Below, piece after piece: positions 38,571-50,959 of a stretch of 64,000 nucleotides of DNA; the first letter of the stretch is position 1, and each line of letters begins with the position of its first letter. The notes below the pieces were generated by a model that saw only the letters and a list, made by a program, of their open reading frames with translations, had not been told where the DNA came from and searched no databases. The stretch lies in the NCBI RefSeq assembly GCF_000801105.2, contig NC_079512.1, positions 39,511,848 through 39,575,847 of the forward strand, in the 5' to 3' direction. This DNA is from Raphanus sativus (lineage: Eukaryota > Streptophyta > Magnoliopsida > Brassicales > Brassicaceae). Made by a program: the position numbers and the translations under genes.

Positions 38571-39899
38571 GGCCTATGCTACATTCAAATTGGGTAGGAA
38601 GCATTCCAAGTTTCCAACTTAAAACTTTTGCGTCGATTGCATTGTTGGAATAGCTGATCATGTAGTAAAATGGGAACATTTTTTTTTTGTGCTCTACTTT
38701 TCTTGTTTTGTTAAAGTCTCTTGTATGCTGTCACCAACCTCCTTCTCTCTAGAAGAGTGTATTCGGAATTATTATGTACGGAGATATGTTTTATAAGATT
38801 AAAAAAATATTGCGTCATGTGGAGACCCATTCACACTATTATAATATTAGGGGGAATGGGCCTGTCATGAATGCATCTCTATCGGCTTCTGCTTTTAGGT
38901 GGAGATCGGGCACAAAAGCCAACAATATCTCGACAATTGTGGTAACCTTGATTATTTTATTTTCTTCTTTTTATGTGCGAAAATACTTTTTATATACCGA
39001 AGAGGAAAGTGTTTTCTAAATTTAGATTAAAATACATTGGGAGACATATTGACCTCAGAATACATAGGGAGGTGTCCAATAATAGCGGCTTCCATGAATA
39101 TATAAGGTTGTTAATGCGAGTGTCATCAGATAAGCTTCAGGTTTATACAAAACTTGTACTAATCTATAAATAGTTACGCTGTTAAATTAAAGATCGTATT
39201 TTTTCATTGGTTAAGTAGGTGCAAATTCAACGAAAAGAAAAAAGAAATAGAAATATTTAAACTTTACATTTTTATTCATTATATATTTTTTACAGATTAT
39301 TACTATCATCATATTTATAACCATTAGTGCTATATATTGTGTTATAAAATATTTTTTTCACTCTTAATAGTACTAATCATCGGACCACCTCACATATTTT
39401 TAACAAATAAGATTCCAACAATTCAGGAATTGTGAAAACTCTGTTTTGTCTTTCTGCTGCCTTGTTGCTGTATATCTTTCCTTCAAGCTGTGGTTTAGAC
39501 AGAACAGAGGGCTGCTTTTAACGAGAGCTGATAGAGAGAGAAACTTAGTTCATCATCACGAACCTTTTTTCTTCTTCATAATCATCTTGGGAATTTAAAA
39601 CATTAAAGACAGACAGCGATCAAACAAAAGATCTCAAGAAACCCACTTGTTGTTGTTGGTTAGAGATTTCACGGGTCTCAAAAAGTCTCTTTCCCACACC
39701 CATAAGGCCATAAACTTCATCATCATCATCACCTACTACTCTTTCTCAACCTCAACGGCTCAAATTCCTCCACGTCAGGTTAGCTCATTTCTTCAGATGT
39801 ACAGTAAGTAATGTTGAGTATATCTCCCAGAAACCTTCTCTGATCTTCAACTGACACAAACTGAACTAGCAAAGAGACAGAGGAAAGGGAAAACAAAAC
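38571..39899. other. ARM gene 3' flank and OST1 upstream region
   Basis: Probable 3' UTR up to about 38.75 kb, then AT-rich spacer, then the OST1 promoter and leader. The 39.5-39.9 kb part is CT- and CA-rich like a 5' UTR. No other gene is supported. Confidence 0.5.
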
Positions 39900-42002
39900 A
39901 TGGATCGACCAGCAGTAAGTGGGCCAATGGATTTGCCGATCATGCACGACAGCGATAGGTACGAGCTCGTCAAAGATATTGGCTCCGGAAACTTTGGAGT
40001 TGCAAGATTGATGAGAGACAAGCAGAGTAACGAGCTTGTTGCTGTCAAATACATCGAGAGAGGTGAGAAGGTCAGTGTCTCTTCTCTAATCTTCCACAAC
40101 TCTAGTTTTGTTTTTTGAATTCATCATCCATCCAATAAGAGATGTGTTTTGGTGGCTTGGTGTAAATGAAGGAAGGGTTAGTTGTTGTTATGATCATCGA
40201 TGCTAAAATAGAAAAATCTTCAACATATTTGTTACATCATCCTATGGATTTCAACATGATATTAATGGGCGGAGACTTGTTTGATTTTTTTTTCTTTTAC
40301 AGATAGATGAAAATGTAAAAAGGGAGATAATTAACCACAGGTCCTTAAAACATCCCAATATCGTTAGATTCAAAGAGGTTTTGTCTTCAACTCTCTCTCT
40401 CTTTAAAAGTTAAAATAAAATCACAAGGAGAATTTTTCTTGTCTCCTATTTACATATTTTAAATGGTTTTCAGGTAGTATTAACACCAACACATTTGGCC
40501 ATTGTTATGGAATACGCAGCTGGAGGAGAACTCTTTGAGCGTATCTGCAATGCAGGCCGTTTCAGCGAAGACGAGGTTTTGTTTCCTTTAAGAGTATAAA
40601 GTTTCTCTTCTCATGTTGAGATTTAATTGAATATAAATCGGTTGTCACCGCGTAGGCGAGGTTTTTCTTCCAGCAGCTCATTTCAGGAGTTAGTTACTGT
40701 CATGCTATGGTAAATGAGAGAAAAAAACTTTGTTTTAGATCCTCTGTAAAAAAAAAAAATCAACAATAGCTCTCATGTCATGTTATTCATTTTGATATTG
40801 TAGCAAGTATGTCACAGAGATTTGAAGCTAGAGAACACGTTACTAGATGGTAGCCCTGCACCTCGTCTAAAGATATGTGATTTTGGTTATTCCAAGGTAT
40901 TTTTTTCTGTCAAAACATTTATACACAAATATTACTATCTTTCATGTATAAAGTTTTGGTAGATTCTGTCTTACAATAACTCTTTGTGCATGCTCTTCTT
41001 TTCCTTTTTGTTTTTTTCAGTCCTCGGTGTTACATTCGCAGCCAAAATCAACAGTTGGAACCCCTGCTTATATCGCTCCCGAGGTTTTGCTAAAGAAAGA
41101 ATATGATGGCAAGGTAATACTAACACCATATTATTATACAATCAAACCATCTTGATACATTGTTGTTTTGACCTGGTCAAATGCATCATACCTCATCAGG
41201 TTGCAGATGTTTGGTCTTGTGGGGTAACTTTGTATGTTATGCTTGTTGGAGCATATCCTTTCGAAGATCCCGAAGAGCCTAAGAATTTCAGGAAAACTAT
41301 ACATGTAAGGGAGCTGTTAGTTGAAAAAAAAACTCCTCTTCCAGTGTATATATAGCTAAGTTTTTTTTAAAAATATATATATGTGTGTATATATATATAT
41401 ATATTATATAGCTAAAGATTATGTTATGTTGCTTTCTCAGAGAATCTTGAATGTCCAGTACGCTATTCCTGATTATGTTCACATATCTCCTGAATGTCGC
41501 CACTTGATCTCCAGAATATTCGTTGCTGATCCTGCTAAGGTATTTGCACAGAGAACCTTGTAAGCTACGTTTTGTATGTGTTTTTTTTGTTTAGATATTC
41601 TCTTGGTTTGGTTTCTTGTAGAGGATATCAATTCCTGAGATAAGGAACCATGAATGGTTTCTTAAGAATCTACCGGCAGATATCATGAATGATGACACAA
41701 TGAATAGCCAGTTTGATGAATCGGATCAACCGGGTCAAAGCATCGAAGAGATCATGCAGATCGTTGCAGAAGCAACAGTTCCTCCAGCAGGCACTCAGAG
41801 TCTAAACCATTATCTCACAGGTGAAACAACACAATACAAAAATAAGAAAAACTTAATTCAATTTTCTTGTTTATCTTTAAGTTCTCAACGATGAGACACA
41901 ACAGGAAGCTTGGATATAGATGAGGATATGGAGGAAGATCTTGAGAGTGACTTGGATGATCTTGACATCGACAGTAGCGGAGAGATTGTGTACGCAATGT
42001 GA
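39900..42002 (+). CDS. OST1: OST1/SnRK2.6 ABA-activated protein kinase
   Basis: Ser/Thr kinase central to ABA signalling in guard cells; it is held off by PP2Cs and phosphorylates SLAC1 and ABF-type bZIPs. Ten exons (39900-40070, 40303-40377, 40474-40575, 40656-40709, 40804-40896, 41021-41113, 41200-41304, 41441-41539, 41622-41820, 41905-42002) give 362 residues, the same length as Arabidopsis OST1. Visible: glycine loop GSGNFGVA at 28-35, catalytic Lys50 (VAVKY), [14 protein letters not shown], and the activation loop with Ser175 in [16 protein letters not shown]. The C-terminus carries the SnRK2 box ([18 protein letters not shown]) and the acidic ABA box ending [17 protein letters not shown]. 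All regulatory residues are present, so it should be functional. Confidence 0.97.
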
Positions 42003-42709
42003 TGCGGTCTCGCTATGGTTTCTGATACAAACATGAACAAGAATAACAATGTGTACTTGTTTGCTATGTTGTACGTGGCCCTAACTTTGTCACAGTGGTC
42101 ACAGTTTGAATATTTGACATGCAAAAGAGACCCCCTCCCAAAAAAAATATTAGTGTTTCTCTATATTTGAAATGAAAAAAAAAAGTTTCATTACATCAAT
42201 CAGTATTGTATCTACCGACAGAAAACGTTAAGAAAACAACTTGATTTAAAAAGATAAGATAGAAGGCACTATATGTTGCTCTTCAATGTCTACTACTTGT
42301 CGCTTTTCTATTACCTTTGCTGAATGGTAAGGTGGTCCTCTCTCTTCTTTATATATTGGGTTTTGTTCCAAATCTTTTTTTTCTAACATTTTGAACCTAT
42401 TTTATGCTTTTAAACCAATCAAATGTGGGTAGGTCTCTACAGTAATTACATATGTTAAAAATATTAACCGTTCAGAGTTTTTTTTCTTCTTTTAACTTAC
42501 CTGGCATCGAGAAGAAAAAAACTGAAGCCTGTTTTAGTCTATTAGCAAGGGTAATAAGACCAAACTTAAGCTAACTTACATTGAAAAATAGATAAATATT
42601 TAAGCTGAAATTAGATATGAAATTAAAATTGAGTAAGTTGATTTTTTTTAATATTAGGTTACAACTAAGATTTTCGAAAACAGCTAGGAATAGTAAAACC
42701 GATAGTCTA
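42003..42709. other. OST1 3' flank
   Basis: Probable OST1 3' UTR to about 42.2 kb, followed by AT-rich spacer. Nothing else recognised. Confidence 0.45.
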
Positions 42710-42902
42710 TTTTTTTTTTTGATAATCCAGATATCCGGATCTTTCACTTAATCCGATTATTCCACCGCGTTCAGTCGGAATTAGCAAGAAAAATTTTGGA
42801 GGTCAAATGGAAACCATGTTAAATCTGTTGTGACTGGAGTTCGAACTCGTGATGACAGACACCTCAGCCGAAGTTCCTTTACCACCAGACCACGATGTCC
42901 GG
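42710..42902 (-). mobile_element. tRNA-derived SINE (minus strand)
   Basis: On the minus strand, a tRNA-like head has an A box (TGGTCTGGTGGTAAAGG) and a B box (GAGTTCGAACTCC) at tRNA-like spacing. A non-tRNA body follows and ends in an A-run (plus-strand T-run at 42710-42720). The head is not followed by an acceptor stem, so it is not a tRNA gene. No clear target duplication. Confidence 0.75.
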
Positions 42903-45586
42903 TTAAAAACAAAAATAAACGGATTTAAGCTTATATAAGCTTGGAGAAAAAATATGATAATCAAGTCAAAGAAATAATATGCGAGGCATTTCCAGGATCA
43001 AATAACAAAATAGATTAGAATGTCTACTTCACATTCTGGAGTAAATAGCTGGGACATGGAGTTGTGACGATGTTTTCATCTTTTTCACCAATCTTTTTCC
43101 TAAACTCGCTTAAATGTAGAGCAATCAATTCAGAACGACGTACGGTAATTGACCTTTAATATATGCTTTTTGGATTCAAAATTAGATGCTTACTCGTGCA
43201 GCTTCCCCTTTTTCTAAATAGTTTTGAAATAATTATAAATTATTATTTTGTTTTTAAATAGTGACTCGATGAGTAAAACCAAATTGATTATTAATGGAAA
43301 CGATCTTTTTATATATGCAGCATAATCATGCTATATATTAATCAAGCTCTAATATTAAACTATAAATTTAAGGAAGGAAACAAACGGTTACATCGTTTTT
43401 ATTTAAACGATTGAAGCATGTATTGACCTATGTGAAACAATGTCTCACTGCCTCTTGTTATTGTAACATTATCTAAATGGAATTCCTCCTTGATATTACG
43501 ATTTCTTTCTCGTGACATGTTATCTATCACTGGGTGCTTGTAAGTCTTTCCTCGTTTTGTTGAACTCATCTTTATTTATATCTTAAATTTTAGCGTTTCT
43601 TCAAGATATGCTTTTCTAGATCATGATAAAATAGGAAACCAAGCCTTATCATATATTCATATTCACATATTTTGTTTATATATAACACGTTTATACAATG
43701 GTAAACAAAGTTTAATCATGTAAACTGTTATTCTATTCCTTTCGGATGTTGATATATATAAAAATCAAATAGTATCAATAATTTATAAAGACTTGTATGA
43801 AAAGGACTAATTTATGGCGTGGCTTACTCGACCCAATGTGGGGGAAGGGGTCTCTATTATGAGGATGAAGATTCGACGTGCCGTTTCGTAGCAATTGTCT
43901 GTAGTGTGTCCATACGATAATGATTAAAGACAAGCTAATGGAGACATAACCCCGATCACGTCACACTCTTGATAAGTTAAAGACTTAAAGTGGAGTTTTA
44001 GCTAACATATAACAATCAATCAATGTTGTTGATTTTTTTCTTTTAACTTTCAATTAATATGTTGGAGTTGCATTTTTTGAGGAGCTTCACATTTTAAATG
44101 GATTCCAAGTTCGTTAACATATGTAGACGTTACATCTGAAACATTTAGTTGAATATTTTGTCCAACTCACTTATTTGAATCATATGCTTAACGAATTAAA
44201 ATCAGTATTTAGAACTTACAAATTAAAAGAAATAGTAGACGATCAGAAAAGAAAGAAGCTAAAACGATACTGAAAATATAGAAAGACAATTATTAGGGTA
44301 TGAATCGTATGATAATCCAAGTGCACACACAATCTCACTATACTGTCGGTCGTTTAAAGAGAGCGCGTGCGGCGTGCCTAGTGGGTTGAACCTTTGGGAG
44401 CGTCCAAGAGACGCACGACCCGACTAACTTTTATTTTACCAAAATGAAAAATAAAATTTTAATGTATATTCTATATTTTGGTAACATCTAATGAAATTTC
44501 GTCTCATTCAACTAACACATTTTTATGTAAAAAAAAACTAACACATTTTCAAAATCTTATTATATCGCATCTCTTTTGTTATTATTCTCTTTTGAATGTG
44601 AATGGACTTCCTTAATTCATTTCATCACAACACACATGGGCGAACAGTTTGAACACAGAGAATATTTGGAAAAGCCAAGGGGACTATCTAATTTGTAGTA
44701 AATAAATATTCAATGCATACACGAGTCATACAAATCTGATCCGACAACCCAAATGTTCATTTACAGACAGTACAAAGTCGATCTAATAATACGATATGAT
44801 TATGAGCTCTATTTAAAGCTAATGTACTCTTCAAAAATACGATTATGCTAGTACTACACTAGTCCTACTTTCTGAACAACCCAAATGGTATTATATTTTT
44901 TTTGGTATTATATTTTTTAAACACTAAATATAGAGTAAAAATAATTCCAACCGTGTGCTATGCATTGCACCAAATATAGAATAATAATGTTTTTTATTCT
45001 ATTTTAGAGTGAAATTATTCTGTACAGTATGATCCCTTATTTTTATATATTTTATCTTTGACCAAAATAAAATTATATAGTATAACTTTACATCTATAAT
45101 ACTATATTTAATATATCATTTTCCTATACTTATATATTATAATAACATTTTAATTTTAAAATAATCATTTTGCTGTATAAATGATGTAATTGTGGTAGTA
45201 GATTGTTATAAAATAAAATATATAAGTATTTTTTTAATATTTTAAACATTAAGAATTGGATATTAAATTAATAAAAAAATAGAAAAGGAATATACTTGGA
45301 ATATTTTTTTAGAATAGAAAATAGAGGTAACCATTGAATCAAATCTCTCTTCTATTTTAGAGTATTCTATTTTCAGAGTTAAAAGTAAAGGCAACCATTA
45401 GAGTATTCCAATGTCACTTTATTTTTTCTTAATAATAAAATAGAATAACTAATAGAGTAACTTTTTCTGATAGTATTAGTGTATAATAGAATTACTCTTC
45501 TTAAAAATAAAATTACAGAGAAGAAAAAATGGTGGAATAGCCATTTTTCAAAAAAAAAAAATATAAATAGAGGGGAATTAGAGCTT
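42903..45586. other. Intergenic region with MITE debris
   Basis: No gene is supported. From about 44.9 kb onward, repeated TCTATTTTAGAGT, AATAGAATAAC and GCAACCATTAGAGTATTCC motifs indicate overlapping degraded MITEs of the same family seen at 21.7 and 57.5 kb. Confidence 0.4.
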
Positions 45587-46503
45587 AGAGCATCTTCAAC
45601 CATGACATCAAATTTGATGTCAAAATTACACCAAATTTGATGTTTTGGTGTCAAAATTTTTTCCTCATCTCCAACCATAACACCAAATATTACACCAAAA
45701 ATAATATTATATATTATTTGATGTTTTCTATTCTAATAAATTTTATTTATTATTTGAAATTGATAAATAATTTTTATCACACTTTGATATTATGTTTATT
45801 AAATTTTTGTAATTTATATGTTTATAAATTTATTTATATTTATATTTTTTGGTTTAACAATATTTTATACATGTATTTATTTTATATAAAATACTATATT
45901 AACAACTACAAAACAGTAATTATGAAAAATACATAACAAAACAATATATTTATTTTAATAAAATTTGTATTAGTTAGTAATGCAGGTTAACTATATTATA
46001 AAATAAAAAAACAAATTTATTTTAAAGTTTTGTGAATTTAATAGTATTAAATATAATTTAAATAAAAATTATGATCAATATTTTAAAATGAAATAAATGA
46101 TAATAATAATATAGTGATTTCTTATTTCAAAATAAAATAAAATATAAAAGTTTTATGATATTTTACTTTTTATAACATAAAAATGATAATAATAGCTTAG
46201 TGATTTTTTTACTTGAAAATAAAATAAAAATATTTTAATTATGTAAACATAATTTAAAAATATAAATAATAAAATATTAGTTAAAATTTGAACTGATTAA
46301 TAATAGTAATTGAAACAAATTTAAACTAATTAATAATAATTGAAATATACTATTGAAATATAATAAAATATGTATATAAAATATTTGGTGTAATGAATTA
46401 ACTCTACACCAAATTTGGTGAGATTGTGTCATTTTTAGTGTCCCATTAGAGATAAAACTACAATCAAATTTGGTGTTTTATTGTCCTATTAGAAATAGTC
46501 TTA
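45587..46503. mobile_element. Long AT-rich MITE with CACCAAATTTG repeats
   Basis: The left part starts AGAGCATCTTCAACC with TCAAATTTGATGTCAAAA and ACACCAAATTTGATG. The right end has TACACCAAATTTGGTG and CAAATTTGGTGTTTTATTG followed by CTTAAGAC. These form inverted subterminal repeats about 900 bp apart. The core is extremely AT-rich. The terminal match is imperfect. Confidence 0.5.
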
Positions 46504-47159
46504 AGACACCATTATTGGTTAATACCACCTCGAGTTTCTAAAAAAGTTATAATATTATAATTGTTTTTGTTTTTTACAATCTGTTGAAAAAATATATATC
46601 TGATTAACACCTGTACTTTGGAGTTTTTTAACAGTTCTAAATTGGTGTTAGACTTGGAATTTTACTTTCTCTCTTAATTTTGTTAATTTTTCATTTATTT
46701 TAAATGTTAAGGATCTCTTCTAGATTCTCCCGTTGGAGTTCGTCTTATTACCTTAATTTTCCGGATGTCAATGTATATTTTCTGTCTTTTGTTTTTTCAA
46801 TTTTTTTTTGAATTATTACTACTGGAGTAAACAAAATTTCATTAGAGAGTAAAAAATTTCTCTTCATTTCTTAAAGAAGTTTGTAAAAATAATTTAAAGA
46901 ATAGAACACCAATTATAACCATTTGTTATCTTTTTTTTTTGTCAATAACCATTTGTTATCTATATCTTATTGTTTCGCGGTAAAAGCTTTTCATTCTATT
47001 TTCTATTTTATTAGTCCCTATCAAGAGAAACAATTAATTATTAACGCTTTGGAATTTTTTATGAGAGGGTGCATCTGAAGTTTGCTGATATAAATACAAA
47101 GAAGATAAAGTGAGAGAGAGTTGCAGAAAACAGTACTTACTAGAGAAAAGAAGAGAATC
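46504..47159. other. Upstream region of the small peptide gene
   Basis: AT-rich spacer. A TATA-like GATATAAATAC at about 47086-47096 lies some 65 bp upstream of the small gene's ATG, which fits a short leader. No other gene. Confidence 0.4.
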
Positions 47160-47357
47160 ATGATGATAAAAAGGATAGAGATGTGTATAGAGCTTATGAG
47201 GATAGGTGTGGAGTTTGTCGTAGTGGTGGCTGAAACCATCCAGATTGCCTGGCGGCAACACCTCAACCACCGTACTCCTCTGCCTCATCCACCTCTCCTC
47301 CGCCAGGGAAATGCCCCTTTTTACCCTTCTCAATTCATCTTTGGATTTCTCCCTTGA
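47160..47357 (+). CDS. Small protein of unknown function (AT4G33960 position)
   Basis: A 65-residue reading frame with tandem ATGs at 47160 and 47163. The first half, MMIKRIEMCIELMRIGVEFV followed by VVVAETIQIAW, is a continuous amphipathic or hydrophobic helix. The second half is Pro/His-rich (HRTPLPHPPLLRQG) and ends FYPSQFIFGFLP. It lies between OST1 and LRX11, where Arabidopsis has a short uncharacterised gene (AT4G33960). A TATA-like box lies upstream, and a polyadenylation-like AATAAG follows at about 47475. The helix could anchor it in a membrane, but no function is known to me. Support is position, codon look and flanking signals only. Confidence 0.5.
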   Translation: MMIKRIEMCIELMRIGVEFVVVVAETIQIAWRQHLNHRTPLPHPPLLRQGNAPFYPSQFIFGFLP

Positions 47358-48252
47358 AAATCTATTTTTGTACTTTTTATGAAATCATTTACCTTCATTC
47401 TCCCACCTTTTGTCGTGGTTAACTCTTCGATGTAGTTTTTGTTGATTCTTGTAACTCTTTAATTATTTTGTTCAATAAGATTTGCACTTCTCTCGAGTTA
47501 TTCTTCATTCATGGTCCGCATTTATTAAGATTATATTTAGCAAACAATTTGAGCGATACATATAGTAATCAAGTTCGCAAATTGGTTGAAAAGAGTTTAA
47601 GAGGAACAACAACAGAAACTTTTGGTTGAAGAAGAAGACGTGCAGCGGAAACAACCCCTAATATGATATATTTTTTTCTCTTAATAATGATATTTAAGTA
47701 CTTCAGGACAAGTTATTCAATTAATTATTAGTATCAAAAGTTTGATTAGTCTTAGGAGGTGCCTTGGGATCTGGCTTGGAACATGGACTCTTTTACATAG
47801 TTGAGGAACTAAAGAGAATCTTAATATAAATTTTTTGTGATGGCTCGTTATATCGTTAAATGTATTATCCACCACGAGTAAGTAGGAAACGTTAGCAGAG
47901 TAGAATTATTAATGAGGTATTTCTCTTAGTTATTTCACACAGAAATGTCTCATTTGAAGCTCTACAATTTTTATAAATACTATTTCTTATGTATTTACCT
48001 GTACTTCTTTCATTATCATAAAAGGAAACTCTTATCATAAAATAGTTTTTATCGACCTTCTACTATCAAATATCAATTATTATTTCACCGTGAGAAAATA
48101 TAATTTTTTTTTCTTTTTGGATAGAAGTACAAATTATTATTTTAAGCTACTAAACATGTAGTATTAAGTAAAACCTTGTATGGCAGTTTAAGCAACTCCT
48201 ATGATTAAAATACATAAATATATATTATATTTATATATTTTCTTGATCAATA
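47358..48252. other. Intergenic DNA downstream of the small gene
   Basis: Probable 3' UTR, then AT-rich spacer. No gene seen. Confidence 0.4.
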
Positions 48253-48263
48253 ATTGCGAAATT

Positions 48264-48440
48264 AATCTGGACTTCTAGCTCAGTTGGTAAAAGGTTTACA
48301 ACTGTGAGTTCCGTCACGTGGATTTGAATACCGGTTACTGGAAAATTAACATTTTGGTATCGTCAGGGACAGAAGACCGATATATGGCAACATGTGACTA
48401 GTGTATACCATTTCTGTGGGGCCAGAACATCTCTATATAA

Positions 48441-48470
<30 letters not shown>
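48264..48470 (+). mobile_element. tRNA-derived SINE with 11-bp target duplication
   Basis: The perfect direct repeat ATTGCGAAATT flanks the element (48253-48263 and 48471-48481). The head has a near-consensus A box (TAGCTCAGTTGGTAAAAGG) and a B box (GGATTTGAATACC). The body ends in an A-run followed by a TA repeat. The tRNA-like part lacks paired acceptor ends, so it is a SINE and not a tRNA gene. Confidence 0.9.
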
Positions 48471-48471
<1 letters not shown>

Positions 48472-48481
48472 TTGCGAAATT

Positions 48482-50351
48482 CTAAACTTTATATCGGAGT
48501 GTTTAACTTTGTAAGGTACGGTTACAAAACAAGGACTTTCACAGAACTTGTTAGAGCTTTAATTAATGAAACAAAGACGTTAAATACAACGTGCTAGCTC
48601 GAGGTTTAAAGATTGTGAACTATCTTTGATAAAAAAAAAGATTGTGAACTACCAAAAAATAAAGAACATCATGTGTGGTATGGGGCCAAAGGCTGTCACG
48701 GCTGATGACGGTTGTCACGGCATATTCATCTTTCCACCGCTGAAAATCGAACTCGTGATCTTACTAGAAATTAAACTTTTACACTAGTAAAGGTATACTA
48801 GTTTCAGTTTGTACACGAATCAATGCGTCACTGTACAATTTGAAACTTTTCTTACACAAAGTCACCGTTCGATATTGACAGAACATATTGTGTTATTTAA
48901 ACAAAACATATATGGTCTTATAAATTAAGACGCATGCAATTGCAAGTCACGCAACACGAACAAATCACATTAATGAATTAGGTGGCTGATCACAATAATA
49001 GAAACTCTTCTGTCGCTATCAATTAAATATTTTTGTTCATATTTTCTGAGAATAATTGTTGAAAACTTGAAATAAAGACATGATCATGAAGCCTCATTAA
49101 GTTGTTGTATTAAAAGACCAAGTGTTGCCAATCAATTCCTTGGCTAAGTAGGTCAAACTAAATGTAATGCGAGAATCAAAACCGATTTCTAACAGGGTGT
49201 TAGTCTTTCGGTCTAGAAGAAATATATTGTATTATGTAAAATAATAATTGTTCTTTTTAGCACATATATAATAATTTCGTCTTATAGTTTAGTTAAGGAT
49301 AAATAATGATATAGACGGTTGACAAAGAAAAATGAAATAGACGCGAGCCATCCATATCTACAAATCGACAAGAAGTAGGGTGCTTGGGGCAATAAATTAA
49401 TGATACTGAACATGGATGAGAAACGGGGCGAATACAGTTTGACATGAAAACAAGAAACGGTATTATCCATGCAGGGTCCTTTATAATTTTGATAACAAGT
49501 ATAGTACTATTTTCCCTTTTAGGAAGCCATTTATCACATCTGATGAGCTGAATTTAACTGCAGAAATAAGTGACTTATCATGGGTGACATAACTTTTAGG
49601 TTTGGTTTGTAGAATAAGGTCATAATTCGCATCTCAACTATTTTCTCAATTCTTTTTGTTAGTAAGTGAGAAACTTCAAGGTGGATCCTGAATGTGGAAT
49701 AAATTTTAAAAATCCAGGGTACTAGCCAAATGTTTTCATATAATTAAAGTTGGGAATGAAAAAACAACATCATTCTAGTGTGATTCTTGGTCTTCGCTTG
49801 GTCAGCTCTCTGTTCTATTTGAGAAACGCTACAGTGTTCAAGGTTAACATGTATACAAAGCTACCTCAATGCTAGAGAAAAATAACAGTGTGCTGAGACT
49901 TTTACCAAGTAACATAAATCAGATTTGGATCAAGCTCGGATGTGTAAACGTTGAGTACACTTGTTCACAAGTCTCGTATTTTCTTTCTTCTCTAATTTCA
50001 CTCTTTAAGAAAAAAATTATTTTTTCAGCTTTTTACTTAAGCGACTGAAATAAGAAGATGTAGGCAGCCGTGAAAATTAAATCAATGAGAAATGCAATGC
50101 AAATAGTTACACGCTGAAAAGAAGAAAGAGTATGCATGGAGTGGACCAACGAGTTCTATATTTATAAGCTGTTGAATCATGTTTAGTCCAGCCTCCACCT
50201 AAGGCAGTTTTGAAAAAAAATCGACTCAGGCAGTATTACACTGTTCAAAGTTTCTGCAACTGGGCTGTGATTTGTGAGTGAGAAAAAAAATTAAAAAGGA
50301 CTTTATGTATTATTCATGCACTATAGTTTTTGTTACTAGGAATTAACCAAA
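48482..50351. other. Intergenic region 3' of LRX11
   Basis: No gene. A possible decayed minus-strand SINE near 48640-48810 has a B-box-like GAGTTCGATTTTC on the minus strand. Otherwise AT-rich spacer. Confidence 0.4.
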
Positions 50352-50613
50352 TACTACTTCCGTTCTTGAAAAAAAGATCTTTTAGATTTTGTTCTTGTTC
50401 CGCAAAGATAGATTTTTTTATATTTTAAGGTATTTTGGATACTTTTAAGATATATTAATTGAAAACATTTGAATTGACTAAATATTATTGGTTTATAGTT
50501 ATTGGAAAGTGTATAATAAATATAAATAAAAAGTTTAACTGAAATCATTTATTGTTTTTTTTAATATGCGTGAATTGTCTAGAAAATCTTATTTTTAAGG
50601 AACGGAAGGAGTA
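50352..50613. mobile_element. Mariner/Stowaway-like MITE
   Basis: Inverted ends TACTACTTCCGTTCTTGAAA and (complement of right end) TACTCCTTCCGTTCCTTAAA with TA at each border, 262 bp apart. AT-rich interior. It lies about 350 bp downstream of LRX11. Confidence 0.75.
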
Positions 50614-50959
50614 ATAGGGAAGATGGTTTTAATATTCCTTATTCCGTTATTATGGTTCGATCTTGCTAGCTGCTATGTAGCAAATTTAGATGATCGAGTT
50701 TACCCAACTGTATGTATCGATGCTTAATTAAAACAACAATTTTTGCATAGAAGCATAAATCTTTTATCGACCATCAAAAGTTGTAACTGTTACAAATTTA
50801 AACATCTGATAACAAGTTGCTTCATAATCATACATAGATTAACCTTTCAGTTATCTTCTTCTTCCTCAACTTTTCTTTTCTTTCGTTTTACAGTGTTAGA
50901 CCTAGACGATGTAGTTGCTTTTCTTTTATATTGTTGATTCTTCTCTCTTCGATCGATAT

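Noticed and set aside
42830..42902. tRNA gene on the minus strand
   Set aside because: Same reasons: tRNA-like boxes but no acceptor stem and a SINE body with A-rich end.
47034..47333. Minus-strand alternative to the small gene at 47.2 kb
   Set aside because: The TATA-like box and the polyadenylation-like signal fit plus-strand transcription; the minus frames look random at their C-terminal ends.
48270..48345. tRNA gene on the plus strand (A and B boxes)
   Set aside because: No paired acceptor stem, and the unit continues into a poly(A)/TA tail with flanking duplications, so it is a SINE head.
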